Source: WQZF01 sp031556405 (GTDB lineage Bacteria; Pseudomonadota; Gammaproteobacteria; Burkholderiales; Rhodocyclaceae). Taken from it: a DNA stretch of 16,868 bases. The stretch covers positions 1 to 16,868 of the forward strand of contig JAVBTC010000090.1 of NCBI GenBank assembly GCA_031556405.1. Reading direction: 5' to 3'. Shown here piece by piece: positions 1 through 6,152 of this stretch. Both the position numbers and the translations under genes were made by a program. The stretch's first letter is position 1; each line of letters starts with the position of its first letter. Under the pieces are notes generated by a model. It saw only the letters and a program-made list of their open reading frames with translations. It made no database searches and was not told the DNA's origin.

Positions 1-209
1 CTGCCTATCCTTGGCTTGAAAAAACCAAAGCCATGGACACGGTAGGGAAAGACGTCGAGAAGAAAATGAAAGCGCTGAGAACGGTCGGAGTGCCTTACAC
101 CGATGCGGAAATTACCGCTGCCAAGGGAGAGATCGGCGATAAAACCGAGATGGAAGTGCTTATCGCCTATCTGCAAGGATTGGGGACGGCGCTCAAGGAC
201 ACCAAGTAA
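1..209 (+). CDS. ccoO: cbb3-type cytochrome c oxidase subunit II, C-terminal part
   Basis: Partial gene: the frame is open from the left edge (first full codon at base 3) to a TAA at 207-209, giving 68 residues. The tail includes the stretch MEVLIAYLQGLGTALKD, which matches the usual CcoO C-terminus (the 'DVLVAYLQGLGT' type ending). CcoO is the membrane-anchored monoheme c subunit that passes electrons toward the CcoN catalytic subunit of the high-affinity cbb3 terminal oxidase. The heme motif and membrane anchor lie outside the window. The identity is strongly supported by ccoQ starting 8 bases after the stop and by ccoP following, the standard ccoNOQP order. Any Fnr/Anr-type promoter for the operon would be upstream of ccoN and cannot be seen. 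Confidence 0.9.
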   Translation, partial: AYPWLEKTKAMDTVGKDVEKKMKALRTVGVPYTDAEITAAKGEIGDKTEMEVLIAYLQGLGTALKDTK

Positions 210-217
210 GGCGGCCG

Positions 218-421
218 ATGGACGACAATATCATCAACGATCTGCGGTCCATCCTGACGGTGGTTTCGCTGCTCACTTTCCTTGGCATCGTCTGGTGGGC
301 GTATGGCAAGAAAAGCAAGAAGCGTTTCGATGAAGCAGCGAATCTGCCGTTTTCGGACGAGGAAACCGATCGTGCCGAGCAGGGGGGACTCTCTCGGGAT
401 GAACAAAGGAAAATATCATGA
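218..421 (+). CDS. ccoQ: cbb3-type cytochrome oxidase small subunit CcoQ
   Basis: A 67-residue protein with one membrane helix near residues 10-29 (ILTVVSLLTFLGIVWWAYG), followed by a basic patch (KKSKKRFDEA) and an acidic cytoplasmic tail. This is the CcoQ/FixQ layout: an N-terminal helix, WAY, a lysine-rich stretch and a conserved F-DEA(A) segment. CcoQ stabilises the assembled cbb3 oxidase and has no cofactor. It starts 8 bases after ccoO with an AAGG stretch as a weak ribosome site. Its TGA overlaps the ATG of ccoP in an ATGA arrangement (418-421), so the two are probably translationally coupled. The tail is somewhat longer than in the shortest CcoQ proteins, without other oddity. Confidence 0.9.
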   Translation: MDDNIINDLRSILTVVSLLTFLGIVWWAYGKKSKKRFDEAANLPFSDEETDRAEQGGLSRDEQRKIS

Positions 422-1332
422 GCGATTTCACAAGTGAATTTTGGAACTGGTACGTCATCCTGATCACCTTGGTCAGCGTGATTGGGTGCGGGATATTCCT
501 CTGGATGCAGAGCATTCACAAGCCCAAGTCCGGCAAGGCGGAGACGATGGGTCATGTCTGGGATGAGACGCTGCAGGAATATAACAACCCGCTGCCGAAG
601 TGGTGGATGTGGCTGTTTTACATTACCGTCGTCTTCTCCCTGGTCTATCTGGCGCTCTATCCCGGCTTAGGTAAATTCCCCGGGATGCTGAACTGGACTT
701 CGGCGAAGGAGTACACCAATGAGGTGGCGGCAGCCGATCGAACCGTCAAGCCGATGTACGACAAATTCCTCAAGACGGATATCAAGGCGCTCGCGGCTGA
801 CAAAACAGCAATGGAAACGGGGCAACGTCTGTTCCTGACCTACTGCATGCAGTGTCACGGCGCCAATGCCAAAGGTTCCAAGGGATTCCCCAATCTGACC
901 GACAGCAAGTGGCAGTATGGCGGCGAGCCGGAGCAGATCAAGGAATCGATCATGGACGGGCGGACAGGTATCATGTCGCCGCATCCGGACCTTGCCTTGC
1001 CGGAAAATCGTCAGAAACTTGACGATATCACCACTTTTGTCCGTTCCTTCAGCAAGAAAGATGTGGATTCCGCCTCGGCGGAGCGGGGTAAGGCGATTTA
1101 TGCAGAGTCTGACTGTGTCGCCTGCCACGGGCCGGATGCGAAGGGGAACCAGCAAATCGGCGCTCCGGATCTGACCGACGGCATTTGGCTGTATGGCGGA
1201 ACGACCGAAGCGATCAAACAGCAAATCATTCAAGGCTCGCAGAACCAGATGCCGGCATGGAAGGATTTTCTCGGCGAAGGCAAGGTGCACCTGCTTACGG
1301 CTTACGTTTATAGCCTTTCCCACAAGAATTGA
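418..1332 (+). CDS. ccoP: cbb3-type cytochrome c oxidase diheme subunit III (CcoP)
   Basis: A 304-residue membrane-bound diheme cytochrome c, the electron-entry subunit of cbb3 oxidase. Two predicted helices lie at about residues 10-30 and 62-81, separated by the conserved loop HVWDETLQEYNNPLPKWW that is typical of CcoP. Two periplasmic cytochrome c domains follow, with heme sites CMQCH (C143, C146, H147) and CVACH (C233, C236, H237). The second domain has the expected axial-ligand motif MPAW (M278). In the first, the usual MPxxG-like stretch reads GIMSPHPDLALPE, so M186 is the likely ligand but its surroundings are altered. The start overlaps the ccoQ stop and has AAAGGA about 9 bases upstream. 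A strong terminator follows, so this ends the ccoNOQP unit. Confidence 0.96.
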   Translation: MSDFTSEFWNWYVILITLVSVIGCGIFLWMQSIHKPKSGKAETMGHVWDETLQEYNNPLPKWWMWLFYITVVFSLVYLALYPGLGKFPGMLNWTSAKEYTNEVAAADRTVKPMYDKFLKTDIKALAADKTAMETGQRLFLTYCMQCHGANAKGSKGFPNLTDSKWQYGGEPEQIKESIMDGRTGIMSPHPDLALPENRQKLDDITTFVRSFSKKDVDSASAERGKAIYAESDCVACHGPDAKGNQQIGAPDLTDGIWLYGGTTEAIKQQIIQGSQNQMPAWKDFLGEGKVHLLTAYVYSLSHKN

Positions 1333-1345
1333 TTGTTGATTGAAT

Positions 1346-1389
1346 AGCGTATGGGCTGGAAAAACCTGCCCATACGCTTTTTATTTTTT
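1346..1389 (+). terminator. Rho-independent terminator after ccoP
   Basis: A perfect 11-bp stem (AGCGTATGGGC at 1346-1356 with GCCCATACGCT at 1368-1378) has an 11-base loop whose GG/CC can pair further. It is followed directly by a T-rich run (TTTTATTTTTT). It starts 13 bases after the ccoP stop and separates the oxidase structural genes from ccoG. Confidence 0.92.
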
Positions 1390-1484
1390 CTGTTTTCCGC
1401 AACCGGTACCTGCGGTTTTTTGTTTGAGATTGAAGAGAAAGGGATGCTTTGACCGTGTGTTCGAAAAAACGGGAAATATACGAG

Positions 1485-1515
1485 TTGTAGCGCCTTATGA
1501 AGCGCCACCTATAAT
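1485..1515 (+). promoter_or_regulatory. Possible sigma-70 promoter for ccoG
   Basis: A perfect -10 hexamer TATAAT lies at 1510-1515, 28 bases before the ccoG ATG. The best -35 is poor: TTGTAG at 1485-1490 with a 19-base spacer. The location fits, because a strong terminator lies upstream and ccoG needs its own start. No TTGAT-N4-ATCAA Fnr/Anr box was found in 1333-1543, so oxygen control of this unit is not visible here. The call rests mainly on the -10 and the context. Confidence 0.45.
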
Positions 1516-1543
1516 TCTTTAGTGGAGTCAGGGAAGCGAAGCA

Positions 1544-2965
1544 ATGAATACGACAGAACAGCGGGGTACGGCAAAGGTTGCTGCCGAAGAAGAAGACGGT
1601 TTATACGAAAAACATAAAATAGTCTATGCTCGTAGTGTTTCTGGGCGATTCAACAACTGGCGGTGGGCACTTGTATTTTTTACCCAGACACTTTTTTACG
1701 GACTGTGCTGGGTTGACTGGAACGGGCGGCAAGCCGTGCTGTTTCATTTGGTTGAGCGGAAATTTTATATTTTTGGCTTGGTCCTGTGGCCGCAGGACAT
1801 CATCTATCTCGCCATTCTTCTCGTCATTTCCGCCTATTCTCTATTCCTCGTTACCGCTGTCGGTGGGCGGTTGTTTTGCGGTTATGCCTGTCCACAGACG
1901 GTATATACCGAGATTCTGATGTGGATCGAGAATAAGATCGAGGGGCAGCGTCCGGCGCGGATCAAACTTGATGCGGGACCGCACAATGCGCGCTGGTGGC
2001 GGCTGAAGATCACCAAGCATGCCTTATGGTTGTTTGTTGCCTTGTGGACGGGATTTACTTTCGTCGGCTATTTTTCCCCGATCCGGGAGTTGATGCACAA
2101 TGTAGAGACCTTTTCCTTTGGCCCCTGGGAAGGCTTCTGGATTCTGTTCTATGCGGCCTTTCTTTACATGCAGGCAGGGTTTTTGCGCGAACAGGTCTGC
2201 AAATACATGTGCCCCTATGCGCGCTTTCAGGGGGTCATGTTCGATCCGGATACGCTGATTATCAGTTATGACGCAGCTCGCGGCGAGCCGCGTGGAGCGC
2301 GCAAGAAGAAGGCGGATTACAAGGCGATGCAGTTGGGTGACTGTATCGATTGCTCTCTGTGTGTCCAGGTTTGTCCCACGGGGATCGATATCCGCAAGGG
2401 ATTGCAACTCGAGTGTATCGCCTGTGCGGCTTGTATCGATGCCTGCGACGATGTGATGGATAAAATGAATTATCCGCGCGGCCTGATACGTTATTCCACT
2501 GAGAATGCCCTGGCGCAGAATTATTCGAAAAAGGAAATCCTGGCGCATCTGTGGCGGCCGCGCACGCTTTTATACACCAGTGTTTTGTTGTTGATCGTCA
2601 TTGCGGCGGCATGGTCGCTGGCGATGCGCGTTCCTGTGAAAGTGGACGTGATTCGCGATCGTTCGAACCTGGGGCGGGAGGTTGACGACAATCTGTTCGA
2701 AAACGTTTACCTCCTGCACGTGATGAATACCGGTGAAACCGAGCGCCGTTTCCGTATTTCCGCCTCCGGTCTGGAAGGGCTGCAGGTTGTTGGCCCTGAT
2801 GAAATTGTCGTGCCTCCCGGCACCATGAAGGCGATGGACATTTCTCTGCACGTCAAAGGACGTCCCGAACATAGCGATTCGGCAAAGATATTTTTCGACG
2901 TGAAGGCGAAAGATGCGGATATCGCAGTTCATGAAAAAACTACCTTCCTTTTTCCCGATAGATAG
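1544..2965 (+). CDS. ccoG: Cytochrome c oxidase accessory protein CcoG (RdxA/FixG family)
   Basis: A 473-residue membrane iron-sulfur protein linked to cbb3 oxidase biogenesis; the family has been implicated in copper handling as a Cu(II) reductase. Predicted helices lie around residues 37-56, 83-107, 160-180, 193-212 and 340-360. Two cysteine pairs at membrane borders, FCGYACP (C112, C116) and CKYMCPYARFQG (C219, C223), precede a 2x[4Fe-4S] ferredoxin domain with CIDCSLCVQVCP (C267-C277) and CIACAACIDAC (C291-C301). The last 110 or so residues form the periplasmic Ig-like C-terminal domain typical of the family. The start is set by GGGAAG about 10 bases upstream and by the N-terminal KIVYARSVSGRFNNWRW stretch usual for CcoG. 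The fixH-family gene begins 14 bases after the stop. Confidence 0.96.
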   Translation: MNTTEQRGTAKVAAEEEDGLYEKHKIVYARSVSGRFNNWRWALVFFTQTLFYGLCWVDWNGRQAVLFHLVERKFYIFGLVLWPQDIIYLAILLVISAYSLFLVTAVGGRLFCGYACPQTVYTEILMWIENKIEGQRPARIKLDAGPHNARWWRLKITKHALWLFVALWTGFTFVGYFSPIRELMHNVETFSFGPWEGFWILFYAAFLYMQAGFLREQVCKYMCPYARFQGVMFDPDTLIISYDAARGEPRGARKKKADYKAMQLGDCIDCSLCVQVCPTGIDIRKGLQLECIACAACIDACDDVMDKMNYPRGLIRYSTENALAQNYSKKEILAHLWRPRTLLYTSVLLLIVIAAAWSLAMRVPVKVDVIRDRSNLGREVDDNLFENVYLLHVMNTGETERRFRISASGLEGLQVVGPDEIVVPPGTMKAMDISLHVKGRPEHSDSAKIFFDVKAKDADIAVHEKTTFLFPDR

Positions 2966-2979
2966 ATGAGATAGATGTC

Positions 2980-3549
2980 ATGACAGCACTTAATGTAACT
3001 TCGCAAACCGTTTCCAACGTTTCATCGAAGCCCTGGTATCGGGAACCGTGGCCCTGGATTCTGATGGCGGGTCCGGCGGTGGTGGTGGTAGCGGGATTCA
3101 TTACCGCCTGGTTTGCCTATGCAAGCAACGATGGGTTGGTCGAGGACGATTATTACAAGGAAGGTCTGGCGATCAATCAGCGGATCGAACGCGATCTTCA
3201 CGCCACAACCCTGGGAATTTCCGCCAATGTCATGCTGGGCGGAGAGAGTAAGGAGATTCGCCTGTTTCTGAGCTCGACGGAGGGCGCGCAGTTGCCTTCC
3301 GAGCTGGTTTTTCGTCTGATGCATCCGACCCATAGCGGTGCGGATGAACAGGTGCGGTTACAGGTTTCAGGAGATGGTTTTTATGCCGGAGCGCTCGCTC
3401 ATGCAATTTCTGGGCGTTGGCACGTCGTTGTGGAAGAACCCAATGGCCAATGGCGGCTCACCGGTAAATGGAATGTGAACGAAAGTCCGGTTCTCCGGCT
3501 CGTTCCCATAGCAGGCAGTTCTTCTTTGACCAATGATGCTGGGAGGTAA
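2980..3549 (+). CDS. fixH: FixH/CcoH family cbb3 oxidase assembly protein
   Basis: A 189-residue protein with one N-terminal helix at about residues 27-48, after the segment KPWYREPWPWILMAGPAVVV. Next comes the hallmark F-x-A-Y-A-S-N-D-G-L-V-x-D-D-Y-Y-K-E-G stretch of FixH proteins, then a beta-rich periplasmic domain of about 110 residues with a W-rich end (GRWHVVVEEPNGQWRLTGKW). FixH/CcoH binds the cbb3 complex and is needed for its stable assembly. The gene lies 14 bases after ccoG and 2 bases before a small membrane-protein gene, so the three form one unit. The ribosome site is weak (GATGAGATAG). No ccoI copper ATPase gene follows, unlike in many fixGHIS clusters. Confidence 0.88.
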   Translation: MTALNVTSQTVSNVSSKPWYREPWPWILMAGPAVVVVAGFITAWFAYASNDGLVEDDYYKEGLAINQRIERDLHATTLGISANVMLGGESKEIRLFLSSTEGAQLPSELVFRLMHPTHSGADEQVRLQVSGDGFYAGALAHAISGRWHVVVEEPNGQWRLTGKWNVNESPVLRLVPIAGSSSLTNDAGR

Positions 3550-3551
3550 AT

Positions 3552-3692
3552 ATGGCTTGGAATCTGTTGCTTACAAGTGACTTTGGGCTTTTGAGCCTGT
3601 TTGTCATTGTATTTATTCTGGTTATGGCGGTTTATTTCAGTTGGTTTTTCAAGAAAAAGATGAAAGAGAGTGAAAAAGAAGCCGGAAAATAG
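3552..3692 (+). CDS. 46-residue single-helix membrane protein, DUF3149-like
   Basis: A short gene with the strong ribosome site GGGAGG five bases before its ATG, starting 2 bases after the fixH-family stop. The product has the N-terminal stretch MAWNLLLTSDFGLLSLF, one helix at about residues 13-33 with a WFF end, and a charged KKKMKESEKEAGK tail that should be cytoplasmic. Length, the 'D-F-G-L-x-S-L' start and the lysine-rich tail match the DUF3149 family of betaproteobacterial mini-proteins. I do not recognise a proven function; position suggests a link to cbb3 oxidase assembly or stability. It is not a clear CcoS, which has a longer tail with an F(D)DxxGPA-type motif. A strong terminator begins 24 bases after the stop. 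Confidence 0.85.
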   Translation: MAWNLLLTSDFGLLSLFVIVFILVMAVYFSWFFKKKMKESEKEAGK

Positions 3693-3715
3693 GGCGCTGT
3701 TCGGTTGTCGTTTGA

Positions 3716-3757
3716 AAATCCCCGCTGATTCAAATCAGCGGGGATTTGATTTTTTTA
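3716..3757 (+). terminator. Rho-independent terminator after the ccoG-fixH-DUF3149 unit
   Basis: The stem AAATCCCCGCTGAT (3716-3729) pairs perfectly with ATCAGCGGGGATTT (3734-3747) around a tight TCAA-type loop, followed by GA and seven T residues. It closes the second oxidase-related unit. Confidence 0.93.
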
Positions 3758-3773
3758 AAAAGAGAATATTTTC

Positions 3774-3790
3774 CTCCTTGATTCAAGGAG
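3774..3790. repeat. 17-base near-perfect palindrome (possible operator)
   Basis: The arms CTCCTTGA and TCAAGGAG are perfect inverted repeats around a single T. It sits just after the terminator and directly before a possible -35 element (3794), a usual place for a regulator binding site. No regulator is identified from the sequence, and the function is inferred from position only. Confidence 0.4.
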
Positions 3791-3793
3791 TGG

Positions 3794-3822
3794 TTGATAA
3801 GCTTGTAAAAGCCGATCATAAG
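3794..3822 (+). promoter_or_regulatory. Possible sigma-70 promoter for the PilZ-domain gene
   Basis: TTGATA (3794-3799, 5 of 6 to consensus) is followed after exactly 17 bases by CATAAG (3817-3822, 4 of 6). This would produce a leader of about 200 bases before the ATG at 4029. The 336-base stretch 3693-4028 otherwise holds the upstream terminator, the palindrome and two short hairpin-capable inverted repeats (GGCGG/CCGCC near 3856-3870, and CCGCCA/TGGCGG at 3931-3955). No gene was recognised there. Confidence 0.35.
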
Positions 3823-4028
3823 AAGCGGACAAAGCGTAACCTGCGGTGGCAGGAGGCGGCACAATCCGCCAATTCCGGTTGAAGCAGCAAATCGTTGTAT
3901 TCCCATGCCGTACCCCGATGTTCGAGGATGCCGCCAAGGTGAGGTACTATGGCGGAGCGTTTTATGGTTTGTATTTTCTGATGATTATTTCCATTTATTC
4001 GCCGCGTTCTTCCGGCGACTCCGACAAT

Positions 4029-5588
4029 ATGGAAAAACGTTCCGCGTCGCAAAGCCTGTCGTCTGTCTTTGACTGGCTGGCGAACGCTCCCGACAAGAAT
4101 GTGGACAAAGAACTCGAAAATCTTTGTGCTCATTTGGCCACGCTCATGCGGACGGACGAAGCGTCTCCGGTCCAGCGTGTCAAGGCGCTGGATCTGTTAT
4201 ATGAGCGCGCGCAGGTCATTGTCACGCGCCTGCTGCCCACACTGAATGTCGATGCTTTACCCGTGCCGCGGAGGATCCGGGGCGCGGCCCGTATGTTGCA
4301 GACGGCGCTTCACCAGCTTGCCGAGATGCATTTCGACATGCTTATGGAGTCCGATGTGCAGCCGATCAAGGGGCTGCGCTGTCCTCCCGATGTAGCCTTG
4401 TGGCGGATCGTCAACGCCCTGGCGAATCATCTGCTGGCCAGTTACCTGATTTCGGCACGGCCGGGTGTCGGTATCTGGAAGCAATTGCATGCGGCTTTCA
4501 TGCTGGCGCGTAAAAGATCCGTGCAGACGATGAAACCGGAAGGAGAGGAAGCCAGTATTCAGGAGCGTTATATTCAAACGCTGTTTCTGGCTTGTTCTCA
4601 ACCTTCTTCATTCGGCGGCCGTGAGCTCCGGCTGGTCAAGGTATTCGTCGATCATTTCGCCCGGGAAGCGCGGCTCTCCGATATTTTTCCGCAGGCGGGC
4701 GACGCCGGTTTCTGGATCGATCCGAACAGTGATGCGCCGCCGGCTGCCCTGGCGCGCCGCCCTTTGCCGTTGGGCATAGCGCATTTGATGCACCTTTCGG
4801 GAGAAGGTGCCGCCGCTTCAGTACGCCGGTTTTTGGCCGGCGCCGGAAATGGGGAAGAAAGCACAAAGGCGAACGGGGAAGCTCCGAACGGAAGCGCAGT
4901 GATAACGGCGGCCGCTTTGGCCGGCCGCGATACGCCTTTGGGGAACGCGGTATTGCAGCGCCTCATGACGTGTTGGGGAGGGCCGGCCAAGCGCCATTTT
5001 TCCCGTCGGTACCAGAATTACCGTTTTTCGCTGTGCACGGGATTGGAAGGCGTGCGCCGCCTGCTCATTTCCGGGGATGCGCTCCCCGAGGATCTGTCGC
5101 AATGGATGGTGCTTAACGAAAGTCCGCAGGGTTATGCGGTGATGCACGTTGCCGACAAACCGAACAGGCTGCGGGTGGGCGATATTGTCGCTCTGCGCGC
5201 CGAAGGGCATTTCAAATGGCAGGTTTGCGCCGTGCGCTGGGCGATTTCGGAAAATCCGGAGCACCTGGAAATCGGCGTCCAGCTTCTGGCATCCGATGCT
5301 CAGGCGGGGTTGCTCGCGTTTTCCCGTCAGAACGAGGCACCCTTGTCCGTGCCTGCGCTGATCCTGCCGCAATGTCTGCCGTTGCGCCCCAGCGAAACGC
5401 TGTTGATTGCCGCCGGGAGCGCCGAAACGGCGGAAGGCGGATTCACCTTGATGCTGGGGAAAGAAAAGCTCCAACTGCGGGAACTGCACATCTCCCAGAT
5501 TCTGGAGCGCACGGCGCACATCGAACTGCTGGAAATCGAAGCGAGCCATTTTGGCGAGGAAACGCTCATCGATATGTCCGAGCAGTGA
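4029..5588 (+). CDS. PilZ-domain protein, putative c-di-GMP receptor
   Basis: A 519-residue soluble protein from the ATG at 4029. The frame stays open upstream to 3846, but the extra 61 residues look unlike protein, so the later start was chosen; its ribosome site is weak and the start uncertain. Residues 1-280 are helical and unassigned. A low-complexity linker (about 270-292, rich in G, N, E, A) leads to a C-terminal part with a PilZ-like signature: RHFSR (R322, R326; RxxxR) and NESPQG (N363, S365, G368; [D/N]xSxxG), then beta-strand-like segments such as LRVGDIVALR and WQVCAVRW. PilZ domains bind c-di-GMP at these two motifs. Its output is unknown. It resembles long conserved hypothetical proteins of Rhodocyclales. 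A hairpin terminator follows. Confidence 0.75.
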   Translation: MEKRSASQSLSSVFDWLANAPDKNVDKELENLCAHLATLMRTDEASPVQRVKALDLLYERAQVIVTRLLPTLNVDALPVPRRIRGAARMLQTALHQLAEMHFDMLMESDVQPIKGLRCPPDVALWRIVNALANHLLASYLISARPGVGIWKQLHAAFMLARKRSVQTMKPEGEEASIQERYIQTLFLACSQPSSFGGRELRLVKVFVDHFAREARLSDIFPQAGDAGFWIDPNSDAPPAALARRPLPLGIAHLMHLSGEGAAASVRRFLAGAGNGEESTKANGEAPNGSAVITAAALAGRDTPLGNAVLQRLMTCWGGPAKRHFSRRYQNYRFSLCTGLEGVRRLLISGDALPEDLSQWMVLNESPQGYAVMHVADKPNRLRVGDIVALRAEGHFKWQVCAVRWAISENPEHLEIGVQLLASDAQAGLLAFSRQNEAPLSVPALILPQCLPLRPSETLLIAAGSAETAEGGFTLMLGKEKLQLRELHISQILERTAHIELLEIEASHFGEETLIDMSEQ

Positions 5589-5589
5589 G

Positions 5590-5630
5590 CCGGTGCTTTC
5601 GTCGCTGCACAGGACCGGTTTTTTGTTTTT
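5590..5630 (+). terminator. Terminator (or attenuator) between the PilZ and GNAT genes
   Basis: CCGGT (5590-5594) can pair with ACCGG (5614-5618), with an alternative inner pairing GTGC/GCAC (5593-5596 with 5607-5610). A T-rich run TTTTTTGTTTTTATTT follows (5619-5634). The stem is shorter and less perfect than the two upstream terminators. Its T-run ends two bases before the GNAT ATG at 5637. Confidence 0.55.
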
Positions 5631-5636
5631 ATTTCC

Positions 5637-6152
5637 ATGTTCCGTCATCGTCCTGCTGAACCCGGCGATTTGCCGTTGATTGCATCCTTCCCGCAAAGCG
5701 AGGAAGAGTTGTTTTTTCTTTTTCCCCGGGCGGTTTTTCCGCTCACGGCGGAACAAATGGCAGCGGAGTTGCCGCATCGTTCCGACGCCACGGTCGTCGA
5801 ATGGAAGCATGCGGTAGCGGGATATGCGAATTTTTATCGCTGGGAGCGTTCCTGCTGCGCCATCGGAAACGTCGTCGTCGCGCCGCAGGCGCGCGGTCAC
5901 GGCATTGGCAGCTACCTGATCCGCACCATGATCGATCTTGCCCGGAACAAATACGATGCGGAGGAAATCCAGGTTTCCTGCTTCAACCGCAATACGGAAG
6001 CCCTGCTTTTGTACACAAAGCTCGGTTTTGCGCCATTCGATATTGAAATACGTCGGCGCAGGATGGTGGACACGGCGGACGCGGCGGAAAGCGCCGTCGC
6101 ATTGATCCATATGCGTTTGACGGCCTCCGGGGCTTGTCTCGAAACCCGATGA
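5637..6152 (+). CDS. GNAT-family N-acetyltransferase
   Basis: A 171-residue protein of the GCN5-related acetyltransferase fold, which transfers the acetyl group of acetyl-CoA to an amine. The N-terminus FRHRPAEPGDLPLIASF is a typical GNAT strand-1/helix-1 start. The acetyl-CoA pyrophosphate loop is VVVAPQARGHGIGSYLI (QxxGxG-like, residues 80-95), and the later VSCFNRNTEALLLYTKLGF is the usual N-x-x-A-x-x-x-Y-x-x-x-G-F motif. The substrate cannot be inferred. There is no purine-rich ribosome site: the ATG directly follows a T-rich run. The stop overlaps the pbpC ATG by ATGA (6149-6152), indicating coupling. The C-terminal 25 residues beyond the fold are not distinctive. Confidence 0.88.
   Translation: MFRHRPAEPGDLPLIASFPQSEEELFFLFPRAVFPLTAEQMAAELPHRSDATVVEWKHAVAGYANFYRWERSCCAIGNVVVAPQARGHGIGSYLIRTMIDLARNKYDAEEIQVSCFNRNTEALLLYTKLGFAPFDIEIRRRRMVDTADAAESAVALIHMRLTASGACLETR

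Noticed and set aside
1329..1345. Fnr/Anr-like TTGAT near the end of ccoP
   Set aside because: TTGATTGTTGATTGAA has the left half-site but lacks ATCAA at the right spacing, and it lies before the terminator.
3846..4028. N-terminal extension of the PilZ protein
   Set aside because: The frame is open, but the residues are unlike the rest of the protein and no domain begins there. The start at 4029 was preferred with stated doubt.
4818..6110. 430-residue minus-strand frame opposite the PilZ and GNAT genes
   Set aside because: It spans two convincing genes and their terminator on the other strand, with no recognisable domain.
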